The position numbers were made by a program, and so were the translations under genes. Positions 36,973-47,640 of a stretch of 64,000 nt of DNA are shown piece by piece (within the stretch, counting starts at the first letter, position 1; the number at the start of each line of letters is the position of its first letter). The notes under the pieces were generated by a model, which was given only the letters and a program-made list of their open reading frames with translations, was not told the DNA's origin and did not search any database. The DNA is taken from positions 66,931,190 through 66,995,189 of the forward strand of contig NC_134097.1 in the NCBI RefSeq assembly GCF_000715075.1. Reading direction: 5' to 3'. The DNA is from Nicotiana tabacum (taxonomy: Eukaryota; Streptophyta; Magnoliopsida; Solanales; Solanaceae).

Positions 36973-38060
36973 TTTATGCCCAAAGTACCTACAAAATAGA
37001 CCAACAATGTTAAAAGCTCATACAGACACTTAAAACAATGTATTAGGAAGTATTTAGGCCGAAGAAATGGGCAAAAAAGGTCCTGGGCAAAGTTGTGCGA
37101 AGCTACTATTTTTGCCAGTTTTGGGACTGCCAGTGATTGCTCTTTGCGTTCGCGAGCAGACCATCACGTTCACGAAGAGCAAAAAAGTTTTGCCCAGAAT
37201 CAGACCTTCGCATTCGCGAGCAGACCATCGCATTCACGAAGGTCAAAATTTTTTGCCTCCACTGTTTTGCCTTCGTGTTCGCGGGAAGACCCTCGCATTC
37301 GTGAAGGTCATCTTCCTCGCCCAGAACATGTTTTCTTTCAGCATTTTCTTCAAACAGTTGGGGTGACCACTTTTCTTTGTTCAATTACAGACAATTTAAG
37401 AGCAGATCTTGCCTAAATTTTTCTTGAAAGACAAACACTCACACTCAATCAACCTCACCCAGCAAGCACAACCAATTGCACACACAAATTTGACATTTTA
37501 AGATCACAAAATTTTTGAACCCTATGCACCAATCAACCATGGAAGTTCTTCCATTGTTTCACACCAAGAAGGAAAAGAAAAATTTAAGAGGGAAGCGAAG
37601 AAATCACATACGTTGAGAATGGAGATGAAAAATTGCAAGAAACTTGAAGATTAGGGATGAATTGATTTTGGGGCTTAAGGAGTAGAGGGGAGTGTTGTTT
37701 GAGCAAAAGGGGTGAATTTTCTCGTTTCCAGTAGCTAATTTGTATTTCCACTTACCCAACCCTACGCGTTCGTGAGGGTTGTCTGCGTACGCGAAGGGTA
37801 AACCATGCTGAAGGCCGTGAACACGAGTGAAATGAATGCGAATGTGAAGGGTTACAATTTTCTAAACCTTCTCGTTCGCGAAGAGTAACTTTTTCCTACA
37901 CTTCAACAGTTCTGGCAGCTACTAATTTTGGCTCTCCGGAACACTCCGACCTGCTCAAATCTATTCCAAAAAATCTAAAACTTGGCAGATTAATTACAAA
38001 TAATATTCTAAGCTATTCTAAAAAAGAAAATTTTAAAAATGACTAAAAATTTTGAAAAAC
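36973..38060 (-). other. Spacer between ORF1 and ORF2 of element D
   Basis: Non-coding. It contains CpG words (GCGTTCGCGAGCAGACCATC repeated three times, 37145-37312) and a second small group (37764-37885). These are the same word family as in the LTRs of D. Confidence 0.65.
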
Positions 38061-38105
38061 CGATGGGTTGCATCCCACCAAGCACCCATTTAACGTCGTG
38101 GCACG
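38061..38105 (-). repeat. Conserved hairpin motif after ORF1 of element D
   Basis: On the - strand it reads GCCACGACGTTAAATGGGTG, then a TGGG-ATGCAA-CCCA hairpin. It is the counterpart of the twin motif at 14087-14190 after Athila pol, at the same relative place (end of the first coding block, before ORF2). Confidence 0.7.
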
Positions 38106-38121
38106 ACACAAGTCAACTTTA

Positions 38122-39365
38122 TCACTTTTCTCGCCACTTGGATGATATGAACTGGGAACCTGACTTTGAATCAAGCTTGTGACCATGGGTGATGGGGGAT
38201 GGTAAGTCGATAATCAAGCCAAGCCTTAAATTCTTCATTTTGCACTTCTTGTCTCTCATGTGAGGAATGTCATTTTGCCTTGTTTTTCCCTCAAATTGTA
38301 AAATGTATGACATGAGTTTTTCCTCCTCGCAATCCTCCATTGATTCGTGTAGTTCATCTTCCATATCACCACACAATTTCAATGTTGAAAAATGCTTGGA
38401 ATGTGACTTCAAACCTCCAAATTGCAATGCTTCCCGGATTTTGACATCCTCTTTTTCCCCCGAACTAGAGTCAATATCAACCATATTTTCATTTACGTCG
38501 GTTGACTCTAATTCAATATTTTTCTCGACATCATTAATACTCATGGAGTCAGTTGGCGGATGTTTAATTCTTGAATCCTCAAAGTAAAGCTCACTTTCTT
38601 CCTCGGAATTGGACTCTTCTTGCTTCCTTCCACACTCTCAAGTTGGTGGGCTTAGTGAGCCTCAACCAATATTTTCATTTGCTCTTCCGAAGTGTGGATA
38701 TGTTCATCATTATGAGCCAAGCCTTGTTTCAAGTCCTCGAGTGCAAAGTTGTGCTTCTCCTCATTTTCAAGAATGGTCTCCAACATGAGCATCATCTTCT
38801 CATCTTGAGCATCTGAGAGTTCTTCTTGGTTTTTATCAAGCGCCAAGGAAGGATTTTCGGCTTCCACATCTAAGAAAAATTCTTGGCTATCATTAACTTC
38901 CGAGGCTTTTTGGACCTCTAAAGCTTCAAGCATTTCTCCCATTTGTGAGTGCAACCTTTCAAGTGCCAAGTCATTTTGGAGACTATTTTCCAAAAGCTCC
39001 TCCAAGACACTTTGTTCTTTATTTCCTCCTTCAAGTAGGCACTCCAACATGAGCTTGAACTCTCCATTTCGGCCATGCTCAACTTCTTCCACTTCCATAG
39101 CCCTAAAATTTTCATCACAAAAAGTAGAATCATCATAGCGGGGGCTTGGGGAAGGGAAGGAAAAATAAGCACAATCATCCCAATGACCATTTTAAAAACC
39201 ACACTTATCACAAATACTTCACTCATAGGTTTAAGATTGTGCGCACAATCCACCCCCGGGAGAATTTAAACAATTTTGCCACGAGTGTGGTCCTCCACAA
39301 TAAGGACAAGGGTCATCAAAGTATGAACAACTACCATCCGACCAATTTTCATTATATGATGCCAT
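38122..39365 (-). pseudogene. Element D ORF1: twin zinc knuckle plus acidic coiled coil
   Basis: It starts MASYNENWSDGSCSYFDD at 39365. The first knuckle is CPYCGGPHSWQNC (CX2CX3HX4C), like the gag knuckle of Athila. In the same frame, after three stops (near 39232, 39222 and 39187), a second knuckle-like motif CDKCGF-NGHWDDC is seen. A long acidic stretch follows with heptad-like Leu/Met (LMLECLLEGG, LEELLENSL, MLMLETILENEEKHNFALED). A frameshift near 38600 leads to the end (KNIELESTDVNENM, EELHESMEDCEEE-type, stop at 38122). About 415 codons. It looks like the nucleocapsid end of gag fused to a new coiled coil. It lacks the capsid part. Function unknown. Confidence 0.65.
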
Positions 39366-39527
39366 TTTTTCAAAAATAAGAAAATATACAAGAAACAAAC
39401 AAGAAAAATAGACCAAGGTAAGAAAAATAATTACACAAATATTCACAAGTTTGGACCAAAGCACTTACGCTTATTTCTCAAACAACCTAAATTACGCCAA
39501 ATTGTTCCCCGGCAACGGTGCCAATTA
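39366..39527 (-). other. Leader and Asp-type primer binding site of element D
   Basis: On the - strand TGGCACCGTTGCCGGGGA (39523-39506) differs at one base from TGGCGCCGTTGCCGGGGA, the complement of the 3' end of plant Asp tRNA. It lies five bases from the LTR end (TAATT). Confidence 0.9.
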
Positions 39528-40889
39528 TGATGACGTCCAAATCCACTACTAAAAAGTAAATGGACACGGTCGCATGCAATATAATTTACCCAACTATGAG
39601 TCAGGGTCGAATCCTACAGAGAACAATAAGTAGACGATTAGGAATGTAAGAGAATTATCACTTATCGCCCAATGCCAAACACTAAAAATTGATTTGAGAA
39701 AATGTTTTATACCTAAATGCGAAAATATAAACTAACCTAGAAAGCAAGTAAAATGATCAATGGCTACAAGTATGGATGCATCGAGAATTACACTCAAGTG
39801 ACGATCCAATGTATTTCACGATTTTACAAATATGAACGACTTTATGTTAATTAGCCACGGATAATAATTCTTAATTAGCTTCTTCCAAAGACTAACAAGA
39901 CTTTCTAATTGAATTATCCCTAAAACAATTAAGAGATTAAGCACACCCGGAATGGCTACAAGTATTTCAATCCTATCCCTAGGTAGAATCTATAAAATGA
40001 GAGTTAAAACCTCAAGTTCTTGTTAATTAATCTTTCCCAACCCCAAATTATCTTTTTCAAAATCAATTCGGAGTTAATGGGCGAGTCCTAGGGTTATCTA
40101 ATCCTTTTGGAAACATTAAAGAACAAGAATAATTAAAGTAACAATAACTCACTACATAAAAGAATAAAAATCATTCAATACATAAGCACAACAAGGTATT
40201 TAATCCATACTTTAAATATGAATATTTCCATAAACAAGATTCAAGTGTTGGAAATAAATACTACACACTTAAATATTCAATACAAAGCAAGAAAATGAAG
40301 AAATAAACATAAATGGGTAAGAAATCCTTAACCACAAGCTTGAAATCTTCAAAACCAAGTGTGTGTGCAAAACCCTAGCTTCAAGACTTGTTCTCTCTAG
40401 TCTTTTGGAACTAAAATAAGCCAAAGATCTTTTACAAATGAGTTGGTTTGGGTATTAAAGGGTTTGGGTTCAAAAATGTGAAATTCCAGAACTGCCCAGT
40501 TTCTTCATCGCGGTGACGACTTCGCGTTCGCGAAGGTTTGCTTTACTCAGTCATCGCGTTCGCGTTCACACTTTCGTGTTCGCGAAGGTTCATGTTTTGC
40601 TTCATCACGTTCGCATTGTGTACTTCACGTTCGCCAAGGTCTAGCTGCCTGCTTCTTCGCGTTCACATAGTACCTTCGCGTTCGCGAAGAGTAAACCATT
40701 GGGCAATTTCTCATTGTCCAATTTAGCTCTTTTGACTTGTTTTTACTTAGTTTTTTCACCATTACCTCTAAATCACATACAACCTGTAAAATAGAAGTGA
40801 ATGACATTAAACACGCGATTTTATCACTCAAATATAGCAAAAAGTATAGGTTTAAAGACAAGATAAGTTGGTAAAATACCAACTTATCA
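39528..40889 (-). repeat. 5' LTR of element D
   Basis: 1,362 bp, partner of 32316-33684. The CpG array (40505-40690) and the terminal inverted repeat (40862-40888) are conserved. Confidence 0.93.
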
Positions 40890-41294
40890 GAGGTTAGTCT
40901 TGATACTTACTGGGCATCACCGTGGTATGCTCATACTACATTTCTGTATATTTTTGTATACAGATCCAGGTATTGATCGATAATAGCTGTGGGGGTCGTC
41001 GCGGTGAAGACTCACGGTAACCTGTTGTTGCGTTCGCAGGCCTCAGAGTCACCTTTGTTTGTATTTACGTTCCATTGGTTCCTTATCGTTCTGGAACAAT
41101 GTTGTATTTATTTTGTTTAACTACTCTTAGGAAGGCTTATGACTCGTACCACCGGTTTTGGGAATTGTAATTTGTTCAGAGTAATTTAATTTAAAGTTAG
41201 TAAATATCCATGTTATTATACAAAATGCCAGGCTTACCTAGTTTATAGACTATGTGCCATCACGACTCATTTGGAGGGATTTTGGGTCGTGACA
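40890..41294 (+). repeat. 3' LTR of element B, last part
   Basis: Continues LTR B from GAGGTTAGTCTTGATACTTAC (compare 25852 onward) to GGGTCGTGACA. It is followed by the TSD copy CTGTG. Confidence 0.93.
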
Positions 41295-41299
41295 CTGTG

Positions 41300-41791
41300 C
41301 ATCACGATCGCGGGTGCTGACAACCAACTTGGACCCTCCCTTTTAAAATTAAATTATTTATACTTAATAATTTACAATAAATAAGTTGAAAATATTTTCT
41401 AATCAATAATATTTATTTTTATGTAAATATAATATAAATTAGTAATTATTGGTGTTAAATTAATAATTTGGTAATAGATAATTATAAAATATATTACCCT
41501 TACTATTTTAAAATTATCAAATTTACTTCTATACTTTGATACACAAGTTTTATAATTAATTCAACAAATTAATTTTGATTTTTAATTAATTCTCTTATTA
41601 TTTAAATAATCCAAAATTAACTTCATAATTTGAGTAAATAAAGTATTTTTAATAAATAATTAATTAAATACAGTAATTTACAAAGTATTTGATGATTATA
41701 CTTGCACCATATTTAATTAAGATTAACTAAGCTTAATTAAATTAACTTTAAGGGTTAATGATTAAAGGGCTACAATTGCAAAGACTCAATT
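41300..41791. other. Flank of element B and AT-rich spacer
   Basis: Opens with CATCACGATCGCGGGTGCTG, the rest of the broken LTR hit by B. It then becomes very AT-rich, with no feature I can name, up to the TSD of element C (CAATT, 41787-41791). Confidence 0.6.
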
Positions 41792-42611
41792 TGTAACGAC
41801 CCAATTGGCCGTTTTGAGCTCTAGCGCTTCGTTCGGCGCTTCATCAGAATTGAATTTCTGGAAGTTCAAAGTTGATTTGGAGAGAAAATTCTCATTTTGG
41901 AAGCTTTAAATGGAAGAATTGACTAAGGTTAGATTTTTGAGTAAACGGCCTTGAAATCGGGATTTGAAGGTTCCAGCAGGTTCGAATGATGATTTTGGAC
42001 TTGTTCATATGTCCGGATCGGGTTTTGGATGACCTGAGAGCATTTCGGCGCCTATTGTGGAAGGTTGGCATTTTGGAAGAATTTCATAAATTTGAGTTGA
42101 AGTGCATTTCAATGTTATCGATGTCTTCTTGAGATTTTGAGTCTGGAAAAAGCTCCGTATGGTGATTCTGGTATTGGGAGCGCGTCCGGATCTGAATTTG
42201 GAGGTCCATAGGTCATTTTAGAGTCATTTGGCAAAAATTAGAAATTTGAAGGTTTTTGAGAAGTTTGACCGGGAGTGGACTTTTTGATATCGGGTCAGAT
42301 TCCGATTCTAAAAGTTAGAGTAGGTCCATAATGTTGATTATGACTTGTGTGCAAAAATTGAGGTCAATCAGACGTGATTTGATAGGTTTCGGCATCGAAT
42401 GTAGAAGTTTGAAGTTCTAAAGTTCATTAAGCTCGAATTGGAGTGTGATTCGTGATTTTAGTGTTGTTTGATGTGATTTGAGGCCTCGAACAAGTTTGTA
42501 ATGTGTTTCAGGACGTCTTAGTAAAATTGGTTGAGGTCCCGAGGGCCTGGGTGGAATTCGGAAGGTAAACGGATCAAGTTTGGACTTGGAAGAAGGGCTG
42601 AAGCAGCTACC

Positions 42612-42880
42612 TTCTGGTGTAACCGCACCTGCGAGGTTTGGGCCGCAAGTGTGGAGCTGTAGAAGCAGCCAAGAAGGGCGTAGATGCAATTTTGGTTGCG
42701 AAATGCTGAGACTGCGGTCATCGTCCATCTCGCCGCAGAAGCAAGACAGCAACTGCAGAATGGAAGGCGCAGAAGCAGAGCAGCCAGCTGGGGGCATCTC
42801 CGCAGAAGCGGATCATTTGTCGCATCTGCGGAACCGCATAAGTGGTCAAGTGACCGTAGGTGCGAGGATCGCTGGGCAGA
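42612..42880. repeat. CpG-rich dyad-word array in LTR C (5' copy)
   Basis: Words CCGCACCTGCGAGG, GGCCGCAAG, CTCCGCAGAAGCGGATC, CGCATCTGCGGAACCGCA and GTGACCGTAGGTGCGAGG, immediately upstream of the TATA-like box. The 3' copy is at 60740-60975. Confidence 0.82.
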
Positions 42881-42885
42881 GGAGG

Positions 42886-42898
42886 ATTTTATAAACGG
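42886..42898 (+). promoter_or_regulatory. TATA-like box in LTR C (5' copy)
   Basis: ATTTTATAAACGG directly after the CpG array. The identical core is in the 3' LTR at 60996-61008. Position (about 1.1 kb inside the LTR) fits a U3/R boundary. Confidence 0.55.
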
Positions 42899-44562
42899 GA
42901 CTTGGCTTATTTTTCTTCCATTTCTCACTTGGTGGAGGCATTTTCATCAAGCAACATAAGGTAAGTGATTCCCACCTATTGTAAGTTAAATACATGGATT
43001 CTATAAGGATTTGAGCATGAAAATTTGTAGATTATGGGGTTTTTGGTAGAAAACCTAGAATTTAGTATTTTTGATCATGAATTTAGGCATGAAATTTATA
43101 ATAAATTATATATTTTAATTCGTGAGGTTATGGGTAAAATTTATATTCAAAAAATTTTGGAATCCGGGCACGTGGGTCTGAGGGTGATTTTTATCGACTT
43201 TTCGAGCGGAGTTGGAAATTATTATAAATTGGATTTTAATGAGTATTAGAGTATATATTTATGTGTTTGCACATTTATTGACTAGTTTTGGAGCGTTAGA
43301 CATCAGTTTGAGTTGTTGGAAAGGCTTGGGAGCCAGCTGTGGAACTTCAGAGTGAGGTAAATCTCCTTTCTAACCTTGTAAGAGGGAATTAACCCCATAT
43401 GTGAAATAATTCAATATGTGCTTCTATTTGTGGGGGCTACGTATGCACGAGGTGACGAGAGTCCGTGCGTAGCTACTATTATGCTTAAGTCCGGGTAGTC
43501 TAGGACCATAATTATGCTATATTTGCGATATTTGCAACCTTGTTGTTAATTTAAATTGCTTAAATCATTATGAACATGGTAAATGAATTTTTGAAAGGTT
43601 ATACTTCGTTTTCTTGACCGTTAAATGAGAATTGACATTACCTTGGATAATTGCTACTTAATGAATTCTTGATTGACTGCTTGATTGTGTTTTCTTTCAT
43701 GGAGCAGGCCGAACGCCTCGGCAGATTAAATAGATGCATCTATAGTTCGCGTCGTTTGACCCTCGACAGTGCACAGTTTATATTTATATGTTAGATAGGG
43801 TTGTACGACCTTGGGATGATTTGTGCATGATTTATTTGGTTGCTTTGGAAATTTATAGTAGCTGATATTGCTTCATTGGCCTGAGATACATATGATAAAT
43901 GATGAAAATAAACTTTTGGAAATCTCCTTTTAACAAAAGAATTGTTTACTTGCTTCATGCTATTGAGTTACATCCGTTTTATAAAAATCCTTGATTAATT
44001 ATATTATTAGTATATTATTGTTGGCCATAGTAAGTGTCGGAGTCGACCTCTCGTTACTACTTCTCTGAGGTTAGACTGGATACTTACTGGGTACGTGTTA
44101 TTTTCGTACTCATACTACATTTACTGTACATTTTGTTGTACATGTACATGTATATCTAGTGGCCTAGTGGGCGCAACGACATGGTCGATACGAGGACTTA
44201 GGTGAGCAACATCTTATGCTACGATCTGCGGCCAGCAAAGTCTCCTTTAGAGTATTATAATTTTCTTTCCTGTCCAAATTTATATTCCGGAAAGATGCTG
44301 TATTTTATTTTATTTTTCCTAGTTGATGCTCATGCACTCGTGACATCGGGTTTTGGGATGATTATGGGTTATTTAGTATTGATATTTGTTGCAAACATTA
44401 TTATTTACTCTGAATTTTCCACCTTCTGCTATCTAATTGAAGGAACACTATGATTTCAAAAATATTAAAATGAGACTTAAATTAAGTATTAAATTGTTGG
44501 CTTGCCTGACAGTGGTGTTCGACGCCATCATGACCTTTAATGGATTTTAGGCCGTGACAACA

Positions 44563-44574
44563 TGGTATCAGAGC
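44563..44574 (+). other. Initiator-Met primer binding site of element C
   Basis: TGGTATCAGAGC, a perfect match, three bases after the 5' LTR. Confidence 0.92.
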
Positions 44575-46783
44575 ACTAGGTTCACTTATGTCTCACGAGT
44601 AATGAGCAAGTCTAGTAGAGTCTTGCGGATCGGTACAGAGACGTCTGTACTTATCTTCGAGAGGCTATAGGGTTGTTAGGAGCACTTTCCTTCTTGATTC
44701 CTTATCGTGTGATTTGATTCCTTTGAGGCTTATGCCTTTGTTTCTTTCCTATTCAATCTTATGCGACGTGAAGAACTTGTTATAAATCGAAAATTGAGGA
44801 ATTGTAATTGCACTACAGATGTGGTGCAAGATGTTTCTCCCTACGTATTTGATTGGGTTATTGTCGTCGCCGTGCGGAAGGCCGTTATGTCGTTTCAGCT
44901 CAGTATTAGTACTACCTAAGGCTTTGAGATTTGGCATGGATGGTTATGACGATTCGCGCATTGCTATCGCACAGTATTAGTGTAACAGTAGGGTGCTTGC
45001 CTACGTGTCGAAGCAGTGAATAACTTGAAAGGAGGTTTGCTCAGTGCATGATTCAGAGATTCATTATTTTATTTCCGGTGGAGGAAAGGCAATCGGACTA
45101 TGAATGTTCAGTTTTGGGTTGATGGAGTGACGAGACTTGGTATTTTGAGCGTGGTAGAATTTTCATCAGTAATGTGGTGTCGACGCCCTAGATCAAATGT
45201 GTTAAGTTCGTTGGTGTTATAGTCTACGTCAAATCTCCCTCGGGGCAGGGAAGTGTTAAATAGTGTCGGGGAAGCGACTATCAGAGATTACGGTGTGCAG
45301 TGGTTCAGGATTGAATCAGAGATCCCTTGGTAGTGATCTATTAGTTCAAGTGCTACAAAGATGGATTGTGACTTAAGGCAACAACTGGACAACGAAGGAT
45401 GAGAAAGGACATATGGGAGGTGTCTTGCGGTGGATAAACTTCGAGAAGGTTAAGAGTGAGAAACATGAGTCGAATAGTTGCTTAAAGGAGTGAGTTTGAC
45501 CAAAGTGGGAGAGTGACAGAGTAGCATATGGGTTCTGTGGTAGGATGACTACACACCTTGAGAAAAGTTTAGAGTGATTTGGGATTCATGGTGGACGGTG
45601 ACTAGGTATATGGACTTAATTTGAAATACTGGTTATTATACGGTGGGAGATTGGATATAACAGAAAGAAGTTGCTTGATAGGAAGAAGGATACAACATGA
45701 CCTTGGATTGGAATGTAATGTCGTACCTTTAGTTGATGTCCATGAGGAGTGAACGGACTTGTACAGCTGGTGAATGAGCACGGGCTCAGGATGTGTTACT
45801 GATTTCGTAGTAATTATACCGAGTGCAGCGACACTAGAATATGTCGTCATGTAATTTACATAAGTGGGTTATCTCATATGAGCAGGTTAGCGGTCGCGTG
45901 GTGTTGACGAAGCTTCTACGAAGAATTCTACTAGCTATCCGGTAAGAGGTTGAATATATAAATGTGGCTAGTGATTCAGAGTGTTCATGAAGTTCTAATA
46001 GAAGGATTTCGAGGAATTTGGTGGGTTGATTATGCAAGATCATGTCAATGGGGTATAAGGAATCTTGGCGGGTTCTAGATTTATGCAATGGTAGCTTCAA
46101 GCTAAGTGGGAGAGCCCTACCGCCTACGATTGGATTGCGTGGTTATCTACTCGTGAAGTTTCTAGTTATCGGCATATTGGTGGGTTATCATGACTAAGGA
46201 AAGAGAATATAGGTGGTGATTTGAGCAAAGTATTTGAGGAAGGTGTGCTATAATTGGCCTTATCAATTCATGTTCTGGCTTTGGCAGACTCGAGATTTAT
46301 GCTTCGTGTAGAGGCGATTTTACAAGGAAAATGATTCAGCTAGGTGTTCCTTTGAGAGGGTGTTCATGTGCTAGCAGAGCCATGGGGTTTAATCATATTT
46401 GGGAACAAGTCAGAGTGGGTGACTTTCAACAACAATCCTAGTGGATTCAAAAGTTAAAGTGTGGTGCCTAAGGATTTTGAGTCCGTAGTATGGTTGAGTA
46501 TCGAGCTATTGCAGCGGATTATGAAAAGGGGGCTTGGAGTGTTTTGTGTTATATTTAGTCTATGGTGTAACATGAGAGGAATAAGAGCAAATGACTTCGG
46601 ATTCATAGAGAAATTGTCAAAATAGGTGTACCAGTTGAAGAGCCGAATATGCGCGCAAAGAGGGTATGAGATGGTTCGTGGATTTTGGCGACAATGTGGT
46701 CTCGTGAAATGGGGTAACTCAGGATGAGTGCAGATTGAGTTCACTATGTGTTGAATGAAGCTATCATTATTCCTAAGACAAGT
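44575..46783 (+). other. Internal region of element C, left part
   Basis: Non-coding. The first 120 bases match the leader of element B (AGAGTCTTGCGGATCGGTAC, GACGTCTGTACTTATCTT, TTCCTTATCGTG). The rest has no motif I recognise. It ends at the TSD CAAGT. Confidence 0.7.
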
Positions 46784-47523
46784 TGTATACGGTAAAAATC
46801 GGTGGTCCAATTTTATAATCATTAAGGCGCCTCATAAAGACTGCCCCCAAAAGGCTCGAAGCTCAGCTTGGGGTTTCGACCCCGAGGTTCTCAATGATCG
46901 ACCTCGAGGCAGTGTAAATCAGTGGCTATGATGGATAGATGTAAGGTTCCCAAGGCACGTCACTAGAGCTGACAAAGTCTATTTAGCTCGTTCAAGCCTG
47001 TACCGTGACATTAAATGGTTGTACCAACCATATATCTTGGTAATAAATGTATTTGTACTATTTTGGGATTCCCCCATCTTATATAAAAGGTACCCTTGTC
47101 ATTTTGTAAGGATATACTGCACACAACATTCAATACAAGAACATTCTCTCTGCTCTCTAACTTGGACTCACTGCCTTGATACTCACATTTATTACTTATA
47201 GTCATTGTGTTCTATTTATTGTTCTTCATTTTATTGCTCATTATTGGTCATAAAAAGCCACAATCAAATTTGTCATAGCTGTTAATCCTCCATCGACTGC
47301 CCTTAGCCGGGCATCCGACTCGACCTCGAGGCCCAGTATACGCAAGCTTGAGGCCCCAATTCCCAGCCATTCGGTTTGATTATTACACTATCTACAAGCT
47401 ATTATCTTATTTTCTAATCTTTCACTTAGCATCTATTGCCCAACAACTAGCATAAAAATAGATCACGTATTTTTAGAACCACAAAATCAAATCTAATTGT
47501 TATTACCATTTTCAAGGTAAACA
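46784..47523 (+). repeat. 5' LTR of element E
   Basis: Partner of 56625-57345. Contains CTCGAAGCTCAGCTTGGGGT, GACCTCGAGG and a clear TATA box, then the poly(A)-side AATAAA-like stretch further on. Confidence 0.95.
47079..47090 (+). promoter_or_regulatory. TATA box of LTR E
   Basis: TTATATAAAAGG, kept as ATATATAAAGGG in the 3' LTR at 56920. About 300 bases inside the LTR. Transcription would start about 30 bases downstream, near the conserved GTAAGGATA. Confidence 0.75.
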
Positions 47524-47640
47524 GTTTGGCGCCCACCGTGGGGCTAAAAATAATAGTGATTGTTTTCTTGCTGGTTTACTACATAACGCAAGTTATCTTT
47601 CACACTTTTTCTTGTCCAAGATCTTTGATTTCAGGTTAAA

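Larger units (their letters stand above)
32316..40889 (-). mobile_element. Element D: non-autonomous Athila-like element without pol
   Basis: The LTRs are TGATAAGTTGG to GACGTCATCA on the - strand. The primer site is complementary to Asp tRNA and a purine tract lies at the other end. Order on the - strand: 5' LTR, leader, ORF1 (two zinc knuckles and acidic coiled coil), hairpin motif, spacer with CpG words, ORF2 (plant transposon protein family), long 3' UTR, 3' LTR. No protease, RT, RNase H or integrase is present between 33685 and 39527. No target duplication is visible: AATTT lies on the left and GAGGT on the right. Confidence 0.88.
22699..41294 (+). mobile_element. Element B: large non-coding LTR element, split by element D
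   Basis: The LTRs begin TGTAACGACC or TGTACTGACC and end GTCGTGACA. The target duplication CTGTG is exact (22694-22698 and 41295-41299). A primer site for initiator-Met tRNA follows the 5' LTR and a purine tract (AATGGAGGAGGG) precedes the 3' LTR. The LTRs are about 3.5 kb each, yet the internal region is only 3.0 kb and has no gag or pol that can be recognised. This is the structure of a large retrotransposon derivative that needs enzymes from a relative. The 3' LTR is interrupted by element D. Confidence 0.9.
41792..44559 (+). repeat. 5' LTR of element C
   Basis: Contains the conserved block GGTCCCGAGGGCCTGGGTGG (42533-42552), the CpG-word array, a TATA-like box, then the R/U5 part. It lacks about 50 bases near the start that the 3' copy has. 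Confidence 0.93.

Noticed and set aside
42518..42928. 136-codon - strand frame in LTR C and its partner at 60636-60935
   Set aside because: It lies across the CpG-word array and conserved LTR block; absence of stops is due to GC-rich composition. The two LTR copies differ in frame within the array.
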